62,003 nucleotides of DNA from Verrucomicrobiota bacterium (GCA_027624625.1 JAQBWH010000008.1:1-62003); one strand, 5' to 3'. Shown: positions 25,203 through 34,191, counted from the first letter of the stretch. The notes: a model not told the origin generated them from the letters alone. Made by a program: numbers and translations.

Positions 25203-26315
25203 TCAGAGTTCCAGCGGAACCCGCAGACGGGAAAGCAAGCGGCAGCCGCGGGCGGTCACCGAAACCACGTCCTCATGACGCGCGCCACCAATATCCGGAT
25301 AATAAAGGCCCGGCTCAACGGTGAAAACTTGACCCGGACGGAAAACGGTGGCCGAGAGCCGTGGTTCTTCGTGCAAATCCAGCCCCAAACCATGCCCCGT
25401 TCCGTGGAAGAAGCCCGTCCAGCGTCCGCCCATCTGCTCCGTGCGGTAGCCGCGGGCAATGAAAAATTGCTGCACTGCTTTGTGCACCGCGACACCTTTA
25501 ACCCGTGGCTTGATCAAGCGGATGGCCATGCGTTGGGCGGCACAAACCGTTTCCCAAAGTCGCCGTTGCGCATCGCTGGCACGTCCACGCACCACCGTTC
25601 GGGTCAGATCACCAAAGTAACCTGTGCGTGCATCTCGGGGAAAAATATCGAGGATGATCAATTGGTGGGCTCGCAGCCGGCCGTGCCCGCGCTCATGCGG
25701 ATCGCACCCTTGGCGACCGCCGGCCACAATCGTTCCCTCCGGAGTGCCACCCGCGCGCAGCACCGCGGAATCAGCCTCGGCGCGGACAATTTCGCTGGTC
25801 AGAGCTTGGCCATTCCATTGCAGCAGGTCTCCACGGACGATTTTGGCAACGCGCAGAACCTCGACCGCGCGCTCCAACCCGATCGCGGCGAGCCGTGTGG
25901 CACGGCCGATGGCCACCAGTTCGCTCCGATCTTTCAACTCACGACCGGACCAAAAATGCCCCTCGGCCGGCACCACAAGGAGGCCCGCTTTTTCCAGCGT
26001 GCGGGCCAAAGCGAGCGGGAAATCCCCGGGCACATCAACCCGGCTAATTTTGCGTTGGCCCAGTAGACCCGCGGCAATGACTGCTGGGGAGTGACCGCCA
26101 AATTCACGAGCAAGCTGGGAGGCCGAGAGCACCTCGTCGACCTCCGCCTCGCGTCTGCCGCGGTCGATCTCAAGATCATTGAGCACGATGGACTTTTTGC
26201 CCCGATGCTCGAGGAAAAGAAAAGCATCCGGAGCATGGAAGCCCGTGGCATAAAGCATGTCAGCCGAACGTGGGCTCGCAGCGTAAATCAGTTTGCTCAC
26301 CGCCCGTAGCCTCAC
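25203..26315 (-). CDS. M24-family Xaa-Pro peptidase
   Basis: The protein has 370 residues. The N-terminal creatinase-like domain occupies about 1-150 and the pita-bread catalytic domain the rest. The five metal ligands can be assigned: Asp in ILDIFPR, Asp in GYFGDLTRT, His in GTGHGLGLD, Glu in VEPGLYY and Glu in RHEDVV. The enzyme removes an N-terminal residue preceding proline, or is a close relative of proline dipeptidase. The 58 nt to the upstream YugP-type gene and same-strand orientation suggest independent translation. The frame begins near 26315 with no good Shine-Dalgarno site. Confidence 0.92.
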   Translation of the reverse strand: MRLRAVSKLIYAASPRSADMLYATGFHAPDAFLFLEHRGKKSIVLNDLEIDRGRREAEVDEVLSASQLAREFGGHSPAVIAAGLLGQRKISRVDVPGDFPLALARTLEKAGLLVVPAEGHFWSGRELKDRSELVAIGRATRLAAIGLERAVEVLRVAKIVRGDLLQWNGQALTSEIVRAEADSAVLRAGGTPEGTIVAGGRQGCDPHERGHGRLRAHQLIILDIFPRDARTGYFGDLTRTVVRGRASDAQRRLWETVCAAQRMAIRLIKPRVKGVAVHKAVQQFFIARGYRTEQMGGRWTGFFHGTGHGLGLDLHEEPRLSATVFRPGQVFTVEPGLYYPDIGGARHEDVVSVTARGCRLLSRLRVPLEL

Positions 26316-26333
26316 CTTTTCGGCGCCTGCGGA

Positions 26334-27002
26334 TCAAGCAACCAGATCATCGAGCGCCCCCGCTACCGCTTCCGGGGCGTCTTGCAGTAGGCGATGACCG
26401 GCATGGCCGACCGTCAGGAACGTGCCGGGAAATCCCGCATCGCGCATCAGGTTTTGCAGGCGGACAAATTTCCCGTCCTCCGCTCCAGCCATCCAAACCA
26501 AACGGGCCGGGAGGCGCAAAATATCGGTGAATTCTTCGGCCGCGGAGTGAGCGGTGAAAGCGGCGGAAAGTTTCACCCGGTCAAAATCTCTCTCTTCGCG
26601 CCGCGGCGCGGATCCTCCACGAAAAACCGCCTGCCCATTCCAACGGTTGGTCACCGACTCCCACCGCTCGGCGGCAAAAGCAGCGGCCCATGCGGCGTCG
26701 GACTTTCTTCGCGCGACACGTTCCTCCTCGCTTTGGAAATTCCCGGGGTTCGCCGAGAGCAGCAAGGCGCCCCGCCATCGCCCGGGAGCATTCTGGAGCC
26801 AGCGCAAGGCGAGACGCGCGCCGAAAGAATAGCCGGCCAGCCAACACGGTCCATCTGCAGCCGGCGGCCCGACCGGTTCCTCCCCGACGGCAAAAAGGTC
26901 CGGACAAACCCAGCATAACCCGGCCCGCGAAGCGCTGCGCACAGCATCCCAATCGGTTCCTCGGCCCAGAAAGCCAGGCAAGGCGACCATGGTTGCCTTC
27001 AC
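26334..27002 (-). CDS. alpha/beta hydrolase, MenH-like
   Basis: From GTG 27002, which overlaps the permease stop as GTGA, this is a 222-residue alpha/beta hydrolase; ATG 26990 is the alternative. VALPGFLGRGTDWD is the oxyanion region, LAGYSFGARLALRWL carries the nucleophile Ser, and VGHAGHRLLQDAPEAV the catalytic His. The compact form and GFLGxxxDW opening resemble MenH (SHCHC synthase of menaquinone synthesis), but no other men gene is near. The Asp of the triad is probably in the WMAGAEDGKF block. Confidence 0.75.
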   Translation of the reverse strand: MKATMVALPGFLGRGTDWDAVRSASRAGLCWVCPDLFAVGEEPVGPPAADGPCWLAGYSFGARLALRWLQNAPGRWRGALLLSANPGNFQSEEERVARRKSDAAWAAAFAAERWESVTNRWNGQAVFRGGSAPRREERDFDRVKLSAAFTAHSAAEEFTDILRLPARLVWMAGAEDGKFVRLQNLMRDAGFPGTFLTVGHAGHRLLQDAPEAVAGALDDLVA

Positions 27003-27847
27003 GGTACGACCCGCCGCAGCAGGGTGAGCAGATAAACCGCCATGGCGGCCAGCACGATGGTCGCACCGGTCGCGGTCGAGGCGTAAAACGAGGCGATCAG
27101 CCCCACAATCCCGGCGAGCAAGGCGACGGCGACCGACCATCCGAAAAAACCGGCCGTGTTGCGCGACAAATTCCGGCCCGCGGCCGCGGGGAGAATGAGC
27201 AGGGCATTGATCACCAGGATGCCGATCCACGGGAGCGCACAAGTCACGACCACGGCAAGAAGGCAGGCGAAGACCAATTCGGCCGCCCCAGCGTGCTTGG
27301 CCCGGCTGCGCGCCAGTGAGGGGCTCATCGTGACGAGCAAAAGACGGTTGAAGAAAAAGAGAAAGAGTCCGGCAGCGATCGACCCGAGCGCGGCCAGCCA
27401 GCCGACATCGCGGGGGGCAATGGCCAGCATGTCACCGATGAGGAAGTTGGTGTAGCGCGCGAAGTCCCCGCCCCGCGAGAGAATGACAATGCCGAGCGAG
27501 ACGGTGAAAGCCATAACCAGCCCGATGGCGGTATCGGAAGACAAAGCCCCGCGACGGCGCACCCAAGCAATGGCCAGGGTGAGCACGAGGGCGAATCCGA
27601 TCATCGGCCACATGGGGTCGGCCAGGCCGAGAATGACGCCGATGGCGATGCCAGTGAATGCGGCATGGCCGACTGCCTCGGAAAAAAATGCCATACGATT
27701 GGCCACCACCACGGTCCCGAGCGCTCCGAGCAACGGGGAAATAAGAAGCACCGCGAGCAAGGCGAGCCGCATGAACTCGTAACCGGCCCATTCGAAAGGC
27801 AGCGAGGACACCGCGCGGTGCCAAAGGGCAAGCGGAGAATCCATCAT
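26999..27847 (-). CDS. znuB: metal ABC transporter permease (ZnuB/TroC type)
   Basis: This 282-residue polytopic protein has eight or nine predicted helices and the ABC-3 family features: LISPLLGALGTVVVANRMAFFSEAVGHAAFTGIAIG near the N-terminus and LLILPAAAGRNLSRN toward the C-terminus. It forms the channel for Zn2+ (or Mn2+/Fe2+) import with the ATPase encoded directly upstream; the ATPase stop and permease start overlap (ATGA). It carries the likely name znuB by context; metal specificity is inferred only from the presence of a Fur-family regulator 2.4 kb away. Confidence 0.9.
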   Translation of the reverse strand: MMDSPLALWHRAVSSLPFEWAGYEFMRLALLAVLLISPLLGALGTVVVANRMAFFSEAVGHAAFTGIAIGVILGLADPMWPMIGFALVLTLAIAWVRRRGALSSDTAIGLVMAFTVSLGIVILSRGGDFARYTNFLIGDMLAIAPRDVGWLAALGSIAAGLFLFFFNRLLLVTMSPSLARSRAKHAGAAELVFACLLAVVVTCALPWIGILVINALLILPAAAGRNLSRNTAGFFGWSVAVALLAGIVGLIASFYASTATGATIVLAAMAVYLLTLLRRVVP

Positions 27848-28620
27848 GAAAGCGAATGCAGGCTGAAAGCCTCGCGCACCCGCGGATCGCGCAGCACTTC
27901 GGACGGCGTGCCCTCGCAGACGATACGCCGGTCGAGAAAAACCATCCGGTCGGCGAAGCGCGCCAAGGTGGCCAGATCGTGCGAGACGAGGAGCACGGCG
28001 AGGTCGAATTCGCGGCGCAGTTGGGAGAGCAGTCCGTAAAATTGTTCACGCCCGCTGTGGTCGACCCCGGACATCGGTTCGTCGAGGACGAGGATGTTCG
28101 GCACCGGGGTGAGGGCCAGCCCGAGCAAGACGCGTTGCAACTCGCCGCCGGAAAGGGTGCCGACCTTGCGGTCGACCAGCAGGTCGGCCCCGGTGCGTTG
28201 CAAGCCGGCCAGCGCCGCTTGCCGCACCGGAGCAGAGACACCGAGACACGCGGGACGCGCCGAGAGCGAAGCAGCGAAAAGATCGAGCACACTGACCGGA
28301 GCCTCTTTGTCGAAACTGTTGTGCTGCGGCACGTAACCGATGACCGGGCTGTCTTTGCGCCGGCGGGCCGCGTCGAGAAAATGCACCTCACCGGTGTGCG
28401 GTATTTCCCCGAGCAGACATTTGACCAGCGTGGTCTTGCCCGCCCCGTTTTCGCCAATCACCGCGGTCAGTTCGCCGCAGTGCAAATGGAGGTCGATATC
28501 CTCGAGCACCGCCACCCTGTTGCGCCGGGCAGACACCCCGCGCATGGTGGTGCAACACTCTCCGCAGCGGTGCGGGGCGATGCCGAGGTGGGCGGAGGCG
28601 TCATCCGGGGGAAGGTGCAT
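27844..28620 (-). CDS. znuC: metal ABC transporter ATP-binding protein
   Basis: The ATPase has 258 residues: Walker A GENGAGKTTLVK, Q-loop in YVPQHNSFD, signature LSGGELQRVLLGLAL, Walker B NILVLDEPMSG and switch His in LLVSHDLATLA. It powers the cognate permease. The N-terminus contains a cluster of metal-capable residues, HRCGECC, before the usual beta-strand, which I do not remember from other ZnuC proteins. The gene lies between the binding-protein gene (13 nt gap) and the permease (overlapping). Confidence 0.93.
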   Translation of the reverse strand: MHLPPDDASAHLGIAPHRCGECCTTMRGVSARRNRVAVLEDIDLHLHCGELTAVIGENGAGKTTLVKCLLGEIPHTGEVHFLDAARRRKDSPVIGYVPQHNSFDKEAPVSVLDLFAASLSARPACLGVSAPVRQAALAGLQRTGADLLVDRKVGTLSGGELQRVLLGLALTPVPNILVLDEPMSGVDHSGREQFYGLLSQLRREFDLAVLLVSHDLATLARFADRMVFLDRRIVCEGTPSEVLRDPRVREAFSLHSLS

Positions 28621-28633
28621 GCCAACAGCTCTA

Positions 28634-29530
28634 TCAGCGCAAAGCTTCCTGCAACACTTCGAGATTTTTTTCCATGGCCCGGAGGTAAGCCCCGCGTGCC
28701 TCTCCGGGATCGGACGGACCTGTCACCACGGGATCCAAACTGTAAACCCGGATCCCGGTTTCGCGCGCCACGACCTGCGCGCTTTTGTCGGGGAACTGCG
28801 GCTCGGCAAAGAGCGCCTTGACCTTGCGCTCGCGGACTAATTTTACGGTGTCCGCCAACTCGCGTGCGCTCGGCTCGGCTCCGGGCTCGCGCTCGATCAC
28901 CCCGGCCAGATCGAGGTCGAAATCACGTGCGAAATAGGGAAACGCTTGGTGGAAGGTGACAATCGGCGTGCCGGCATACGGCACAAGTGCGGCGCGCATT
29001 TTTGCCTCCAGCGCGAACAACAACGCGCTGTAGGTTGAGCCGTTGGCGCGGAACGCAGCCGCGCGGTCGGGTGCCGCCACGGCAAGGGCGGCTGTGATGT
29101 TCTCGGTCTGACGCCGGGCCCCCTCAAGGCTCACCCAGACATGCGGATTGTCATCGAGGAGCGCAATGCCTTCGCTCACCTCTATGGCCCTGACACCGGG
29201 TGATTGCTGCGCCACCTTGCCGAGGAAAGGCTCCATGCCGGCCCCATTGACCAGGAGAAGGTCCGCATCAGCGAGCCGTCGCACGTCGCCGGCCGTGAGT
29301 TGGTAATCGTGCAGGCACCCGACATGCGGGCTGGCCAAATTGGAAACCTCCACGCCGGGAACTCCGGCGGTGACATTCAGTGCAGCAACATAGACCGGAT
29401 AAAAGGAGGTCACGACGCGCAGCGGCTCGTTGGCCCAAAGGTGCGCGGACGACAACCCAAAGACCAAGGAAACAAGCGCCGCGCTCCATTTGATCTTCAG
29501 GTGATTAACAATTAATTTCCTCACTATCAC
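28634..29530 (-). CDS. znuA: metal ABC transporter substrate-binding protein (ZnuA type)
   Basis: A 298-codon frame beginning at GTG 29530; the signal sequence around SAALVSLVFGLSSAHLWA suggests the true start could be some codons later. The cluster A-I fold has putative metal ligands at HDYQLT, NPHVWV, TFHQAFP and FAEPQFP, matching the three His plus acidic residue of ZnuA. There is no His-rich charged loop. It delivers metal to the permease and ATPase encoded just downstream. Confidence 0.9.
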   Translation of the reverse strand: MIVRKLIVNHLKIKWSAALVSLVFGLSSAHLWANEPLRVVTSFYPVYVAALNVTAGVPGVEVSNLASPHVGCLHDYQLTAGDVRRLADADLLLVNGAGMEPFLGKVAQQSPGVRAIEVSEGIALLDDNPHVWVSLEGARRQTENITAALAVAAPDRAAAFRANGSTYSALLFALEAKMRAALVPYAGTPIVTFHQAFPYFARDFDLDLAGVIEREPGAEPSARELADTVKLVRERKVKALFAEPQFPDKSAQVVARETGIRVYSLDPVVTGPSDPGEARGAYLRAMEKNLEVLQEALR

Positions 29531-29565
29531 CAGAATCCATCAGTTCGCCCCGGCGGCAAGGCAAG

Positions 29566-29596
29566 ATTGTAACGCGTTGCGTTTCGCCAGTGTCAG
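29566..29596 (-). promoter_or_regulatory. possible znuA promoter with AACGCGTT palindrome
   Basis: On the minus strand a CTGACA box (29591-29596) and TACAAT (29566-29571) lie 19 nt apart upstream of znuA. The perfect 8-bp palindrome AACGCGTT (29571-29578) touches the -10 box, where a repressor could act. The spacer is long, so this is tentative. Confidence 0.3.
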
Positions 29597-30915
29597 GGAT
29601 TGGGGTGTGCCTTGATGTAAGCGGAAAACCACCTGCCGGTCGGTTCGAGGTTGCGAGCCTTGGTGTGGCGGTCGAAAGAAAAGAGACCGAACTGCCCATG
29701 CCATCCTTCCGTCCACTCATAGTTGTCGACCAGCGTCCACGGGAAATAGCCGCGCACGTCGACCCCGTCGGCCATGGCCCGGCGCATCTGGGCGATGTGC
29801 TCACGCAGGTAGCGGATGCGTTTCTGTTCGCTCTGTGTGCCCAGGCCGTTCTCGGTCACCACGATGGGCTTGCCGTAGCGTTGGTGCACCGTGGTGAGGA
29901 CATTATGGAGGCCCTCGGGCACGATTTCCCAGCCCAGTTGCGTGTAGTTGGAGGACACCTCGCCGTGGCCGCGGCTGAGGAAGCGGACCAGGTTGGCATC
30001 TTGCGCGTAGTAATAATTCACCCCGATGATATCCATCGAGTCGGCCACCATGTCGAGTTGGTCGAAATTCTGGCGCTGCACGATGTTGTAGACCAGCGCG
30101 GTGGGATCGGCGAGGTGGCTGCGGCGCCAGTCGGGTACGGAATAAATGCCCATGACGATGGCGCCGGGACGTTCACGGCGGATGATCTCCGCCGCATCGC
30201 GGAACATCTCGGCCGAAACCCGCAGGGCCCGCTTGTAAGCGAAGGGCCGGAGCAGAAGACCCGGGGGCCAGTGTCCGGCAATCCAGCCGAGATTAACGGC
30301 GCCGTTCGGTTCGTTTTGCGGAACATAAATGCGGACATAGGGGGCCATGGCTTGCACCACGCGAGTCACGTGTGCGCGCCATGCTTCCTTGGCATCGGGA
30401 TGAAGAAAATTGACGCGACGCTTGTCTTTTTTGTCATAGAGCCAATCCGGGAAGGTAAAATGCCAAAGGGTGACCACCGGTTCGATGCCCGCGGCACGCA
30501 GTTGCCGCGCCATCTCGACATAACGGGCCAGCGCTTTCCCGTTGATCACCCCGGGCCGGGGCTCGATCCGGGCCCACTCCACCCCGAAGCGGAAGTGCGA
30601 AACGCCGAGTTGTTTGAGCGCCCCGAGGTCGAGATCGAAGCGCGTCCAGGATGACACCGCCTTGTCGCCCCGCGCCGGTGTTTTGCCCTCCTCCGCGAAA
30701 ACATCCCAGTCGGTGCGGAAATTCATGGGATCGTCCGGTGCGAGGCCACGGTCCTCGTTCTGGAAGCTGGCGGTTGATGTTCCCCACCAGAATCTTTCCT
30801 TGGGCAGTGGCTTCAGCACCACCGCTGCCTCCGGGCGGTTGTAACCGCCGGGCGGAGTCACACATCCGGTCAGCGCAGCCAGCGCAACGACAAGAAGGAA
30901 CCGGGCAGCTTGCAT
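29593..30915 (-). CDS. GH1 family beta-glucosidase-like lipoprotein
   Basis: From ATG 30915 the protein has 440 residues with a lipobox (LAALTGC). The GH1 barrel is recognisable: FWWGTSTASFQNE at strand 1, YVPQNEPNG with the acid/base Glu (usually TxNEP), VNYYY, IVVTENGLG with the nucleophile Glu, and GYFPWTLVDNYEW near the end. It should hydrolyse beta-glucosides or related glycosides at the cell envelope, which is unusual since many GH1 enzymes are cytoplasmic. It faces away from the secreted-protein gene at 30945 and precedes znuA on the same strand order but is read after it. Confidence 0.92.
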   Translation of the reverse strand: MQAARFLLVVALAALTGCVTPPGGYNRPEAAVVLKPLPKERFWWGTSTASFQNEDRGLAPDDPMNFRTDWDVFAEEGKTPARGDKAVSSWTRFDLDLGALKQLGVSHFRFGVEWARIEPRPGVINGKALARYVEMARQLRAAGIEPVVTLWHFTFPDWLYDKKDKRRVNFLHPDAKEAWRAHVTRVVQAMAPYVRIYVPQNEPNGAVNLGWIAGHWPPGLLLRPFAYKRALRVSAEMFRDAAEIIRRERPGAIVMGIYSVPDWRRSHLADPTALVYNIVQRQNFDQLDMVADSMDIIGVNYYYAQDANLVRFLSRGHGEVSSNYTQLGWEIVPEGLHNVLTTVHQRYGKPIVVTENGLGTQSEQKRIRYLREHIAQMRRAMADGVDVRGYFPWTLVDNYEWTEGWHGQFGLFSFDRHTKARNLEPTGRWFSAYIKAHPNP

Positions 30916-30944
30916 GGCGTGGGAGACGTTAGTATTCTTCTTTT

Positions 30945-31835
30945 GTGTTGGCAACCCGCCTCGCCTTGGCCACCGCCTGTCTGCTCCCCCTTGAGGTTGG
31001 GGCGCTCCCCCGCTTCGACTTGGCTCCGGATCAAGTACGGATGAATGACGGCACCGAATTGCGCGGGCTCATCATTGAAAACACCCGCGATCTGGTTGTC
31101 CTTGAGACCGACCAGGGCGAGGCCCGAATCCCCAAGGAATACATCCGCCGCATCGACGATGCGCCGAACGGCGAAGCCATCTTTGCCGACATCACGGACC
31201 GCGATGCTTTGCCCTCGTGGCGTTCAATCGTCCACGATTTGCGTACCCATGACGGCATTTGGCGTTTCGAACAAATTCCCCCCACCACGATCGACAACGG
31301 CCTGCTGCGCAACATCCCTTACCTTTCCTTCCGCGCGAACAAACAAGGGGAACTTAATCTTTACGGTGACCCGAATAAACCGGTCGCCATCGAATTCGGT
31401 ATTTACGGTTCCAAACGCCCGCGCCAGAGAACACGGCAAGTCTTCCGCGAACTCATCGCCGGCTACTTGCACGACAAGAACCAGATCCGCGCACTATACA
31501 GCCTCAGCCTCACCAAACGCGACGCGCGCGGTGGGAAACTCGCCTTCCGCCTCATTGCGCCCAAGGACCCCGACGGCTACGGCGGCACTTGGCTTGTGGT
31601 TTACCGGCCCGACCGACTGGAGGCCGCCCGCCTCTCCGATAAAGCTTACGCCGCCATCACGCGCCCGTTTGAGAAAGTGAACAATCCGGATGGCAGCCTG
31701 CGGGCCGACCAATGGGAGGAAAATGGAAACTGGCTCGACCAAGCCATGCAGGCCCTCACTGGCAAGAATCCTGAATTGAGAGGTTTTTATCGTGATCAGA
31801 ATGGTGTCTTCCGAGTTCTCACCGGCGGCACATAA
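30945..31835 (+). CDS. secreted protein of unknown function
   Basis: The 296 residues start at GTG 30945 with a signal peptide (LALATACLLPLEVGA). An N-terminal domain of about 60 residues (MNDGTELRGLIIENTRDLVVLETDQGEARIPKEYIRRID in outline) has the SH3/Sm-like strand pattern seen in many Verrucomicrobia secreted proteins, and a larger domain with no known motif follows. It is divergent from the GH1 gene, 29 nt apart. Function unknown. Confidence 0.65.
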   Translation: MLATRLALATACLLPLEVGALPRFDLAPDQVRMNDGTELRGLIIENTRDLVVLETDQGEARIPKEYIRRIDDAPNGEAIFADITDRDALPSWRSIVHDLRTHDGIWRFEQIPPTTIDNGLLRNIPYLSFRANKQGELNLYGDPNKPVAIEFGIYGSKRPRQRTRQVFRELIAGYLHDKNQIRALYSLSLTKRDARGGKLAFRLIAPKDPDGYGGTWLVVYRPDRLEAARLSDKAYAAITRPFEKVNNPDGSLRADQWEENGNWLDQAMQALTGKNPELRGFYRDQNGVFRVLTGGT

Positions 31836-31895
31836 TCATGGCGGAATCAATAAGTGAAGGGACGGGCGGTGCTTTGCCGTCAGATTGAGGCCGGA

Positions 31896-31913
31896 AATTT
31901 GTACTTGCAAATT
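31896..31913. promoter_or_regulatory. candidate Fur-family operator
   Basis: AATTTG and CAAATT form an inverted repeat with a 6-nt centre (TACTTG), 64 nt before the Fur-family gene. AT-rich dyads of about this size are typical of Fur/Zur/PerR autoregulation. Confidence 0.4.
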
Positions 31914-31976
31914 AACCTCAAATATCAAATCTACACTCTTGTGACCCTCACGTCACCTTAACAACTAACAAAAGAA

Positions 31977-32378
31977 GTGAACTACGCTACCAGACAAAGA
32001 TCATCAGTACAAAAAACGCTCGAAGATGCGGGTCGCCCCATGACCCCAGCCGACATATGGAACTCCGCCCGCACCCTGTCACCAGGGTTGGGCATCGCCA
32101 CCGTTTACCGCGCACTCCGTATCCTTATGGATATGGGTGCGGTGGAAGTGGTGGAAATCCCAGGGGCCCCTCCCCATTACGAGCGCAAGCATCCACACCA
32201 TCACCACCACTTTCTGTGCGAAACCTGCCAGAAAGTGTTCGAAGTTGAGGCTTGCATCTCAGGGATTGACCAGATGGCGCCTGCCGGATTCACGGTCAAG
32301 CGCCACTCGTTGACACTTTACGGTGTCTGCAACGATGCCTCGTGCGCCCCTCGACCCGCCTTAGTCGCATTGGCTTGA
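31977..32378 (+). CDS. Fur-family metal-responsive regulator (Zur/Fur/PerR)
   Basis: The protein has 133 residues from GTG 31977. The winged-helix recognition segment is LGIATVYRALRILMDMG. The dimerisation domain starts with the metal-sensing histidines (HPHHHHHF), CETC and CNDASC supply the Cys4 structural zinc, and HSLTLYG closes the sheet. The five-His run is consistent with zinc or iron sensing; the nearby znuABC-type importer favours Zur, by inference. A dyad upstream suggests autoregulation and a strong hairpin plus T-run follows the stop. Confidence 0.9.
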   Translation: MNYATRQRSSVQKTLEDAGRPMTPADIWNSARTLSPGLGIATVYRALRILMDMGAVEVVEIPGAPPHYERKHPHHHHHFLCETCQKVFEVEACISGIDQMAPAGFTVKRHSLTLYGVCNDASCAPRPALVALA

Positions 32379-33082
32379 GGCCAACGACGGAAGCGGAATC
32401 GACCAGAGCGGTCCGTTCGGAAGGACGGACCGCTTTCTTTCATGGCAGGGGATTCACCTTGGTCGAAGTTCTCATCGTCACGGCCATCGTGGCGGTCCTC
32501 GCTGGATTGGCTGCGGGCGCCCTGCCGGGGCTCTACGATCACCTCGAACGAGCGGATGCTTTAGCCAAGACCCGCACCATGGGTGTTGCGGTGCTACAAT
32601 ATCCGGCGGAACACGGAGGCAAATTGCCACCACTTTTTCCCGGACAGGTGCTGGAATACGAAGAAGGCCGCGGTGGCCGCATCGTCACCGAATGCGCGGC
32701 TTACCTCGGGGTGCCAACCTCCCCGCCGAAATATCTGGTCTTCTCCCTTATGCCCCGCGCTTACGCGCGCCAAACCATCCCGGCCGACCGGGCACAAATG
32801 CGGGTTTGGGTCATGAACACTAAGCTGACCAACAGCGGGGCTGTCATCAATCCATTCGGCAGGGTGACCACACCCGGTGAACCACCGACCGGCAACAGGG
32901 CACTCGGCGCTCTTTCGGAAATTTCGGCGCAGTGGATGATCACCACCGCGGACCAAAAGCAACCCAACGTGGCCTCGGCCCCGTGGAGAGCAAACGCCCC
33001 GCCGGCCCCTCCCTTGGGTCGTGCTCGCGCCGTTTTCCGCTTCGACGGATCGGCCGGCTTGGTCGACCTTGAGCGGCCATGA
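32375..33082 (+). CDS. type II/IV pseudopilin-like protein
   Basis: The product has about 235 residues with the prepilin cleavage motif GFTLVEVLIVTAIVAVLAGLAAG around residues 25-47 (cleavage after G). The start is uncertain: TTG 32375 overlaps the fur stop (TTGA) and GTG 32342 lies inside fur, and no ATG is available before the motif. The rest has the fold expected of the verrucomicrobial pseudopilin-like families (VFSLMPRAYARQTIPADRAQM, KLTNSGAVINPFGR). A terminator hairpin lies inside its leader. It overlaps the sugar dehydrogenase start (ATGA). Confidence 0.7.
   Translation: MRPTTEAESTRAVRSEGRTAFFHGRGFTLVEVLIVTAIVAVLAGLAAGALPGLYDHLERADALAKTRTMGVAVLQYPAEHGGKLPPLFPGQVLEYEEGRGGRIVTECAAYLGVPTSPPKYLVFSLMPRAYARQTIPADRAQMRVWVMNTKLTNSGAVINPFGRVTTPGEPPTGNRALGALSEISAQWMITTADQKQPNVASAPWRANAPPAPPLGRARAVFRFDGSAGLVDLERP
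32407..32440 (+). terminator. Rho-independent terminator of the fur-family gene
   Basis: A perfect 10-bp stem AGCGGTCCGT/ACGGACCGCT (32407-32416, 32425-32434) with an 8-nt loop is followed by TTTCTTT, 28 nt after the regulator stop. It lies inside the leader part of the pseudopilin reading frame. Confidence 0.8.
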
Positions 33083-34191
33083 GATTTGTGCCGCTCATCT
33101 TGCTTCTGGGGTTTGCCGATTGTCGGGCCAAAGTGATCGACTCCTCCGCCCACCGCTTCCGCACCGAGACCGTCGCCGAAGGACTCAAACACCCGTGGGC
33201 GCTGGCAGAGCTTCCCGACGGAAGGTTTCTCGTCAGCGAGCGGGGGGGACGACTTCTTCTTTTCGCCGCCGCCTCTGCGGAACCGCGCGAGGTGGGCGGC
33301 GTTCCGGACGTGGTGGCCTCCGGCCAAGGCGGGCTTCTCGATGTCGTGCTTCACCCCGATTATGAAAAAAATGGCTGGATCTACCTTTCGTTTTCCAAAC
33401 CGACCGGCAAGGGCGCGCACACCGCCATCGTGCGCGGCAAGTTGGAGGGAGACCGCTTCACCCATGTCGAGACCGTATTCGATCCGCCCGAGGATCAGGC
33501 CCATTCTGGCGAAATTCATTTCGGCTCACGCCTCGCTTTCGACGGGCGCGGACACTTGTTTTTCTCCGTCGGGGATCGCGGCGGGCCGACCACCCCGGAG
33601 AATCCGGCGCAGAACCTCGCACAGGCCGCCGGAAAAATCCATCGCATCGGGGATGACGGACAAATTCCGGACGACAATCCTTTCGTTGGCACGCCGGGTG
33701 CCATGCCTTCAGTCTGGGCCTTGGGCACACGCAACGCCCAGGGCTTGGTTTACGATCCGACAACCGGACGATTGTGGGCCACCGAGCACGGGCCGCGCGG
33801 CGGAGACGAACTCAATATCATCCGCAAAGGTGCCAACTACGGTTGGCCGCTTGTCACCCACGGCATCAATTACAACGGGACGACGATCAGCGAAGACAAG
33901 TCAGCCCTCGGAATGGAAAATCCTGTCGTGCAATGGACTCCCGTCATTGCCGCATCCGGGCTCGCCCTTTACCGGGGTGATAAATTTCCTCGCTGGCGCG
34001 GCAATCTTTTGGCCGGCGGACTTGCCGGGCAAAGGTTGTTGCGTCTTGAACTCAATGGAACCAGCGTGGCGAAGCAGGAGATCCTGCTCCGTGACACCGG
34101 CCGTATCCGGGACGTGCGCATTTTTGAGGACGGCTTTGTTTATCTCGTTTACGATAATCCGGGCAAAATCGTGCGTCTGGTGCCCGAGTAA
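33079..34191 (+). CDS. PQQ-dependent sugar dehydrogenase-like protein, secreted
   Basis: This 370-residue six-bladed propeller of the soluble glucose/sorbosone dehydrogenase (Asd/sGDH) family has a short signal peptide (MRFVPLILLLGFADC). Diagnostic blocks are LKHPWALAELPDGRFLVSERGG, GLLDVVLHPDY, GSRLAFDGRGHLFFSVGDR, AGKIHRIGDDG, SVWALGTRNAQGLVYDP, ATEHGPRGGDELN and GANYGWPLVTHG. These residues hold PQQ and calcium in characterised members, which oxidise aldose sugars in the periplasm. No PQQ synthesis genes are visible, so cofactor supply is open. Confidence 0.9.
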   Translation: MRFVPLILLLGFADCRAKVIDSSAHRFRTETVAEGLKHPWALAELPDGRFLVSERGGRLLLFAAASAEPREVGGVPDVVASGQGGLLDVVLHPDYEKNGWIYLSFSKPTGKGAHTAIVRGKLEGDRFTHVETVFDPPEDQAHSGEIHFGSRLAFDGRGHLFFSVGDRGGPTTPENPAQNLAQAAGKIHRIGDDGQIPDDNPFVGTPGAMPSVWALGTRNAQGLVYDPTTGRLWATEHGPRGGDELNIIRKGANYGWPLVTHGINYNGTTISEDKSALGMENPVVQWTPVIAASGLALYRGDKFPRWRGNLLAGGLAGQRLLRLELNGTSVAKQEILLRDTGRIRDVRIFEDGFVYLVYDNPGKIVRLVPE

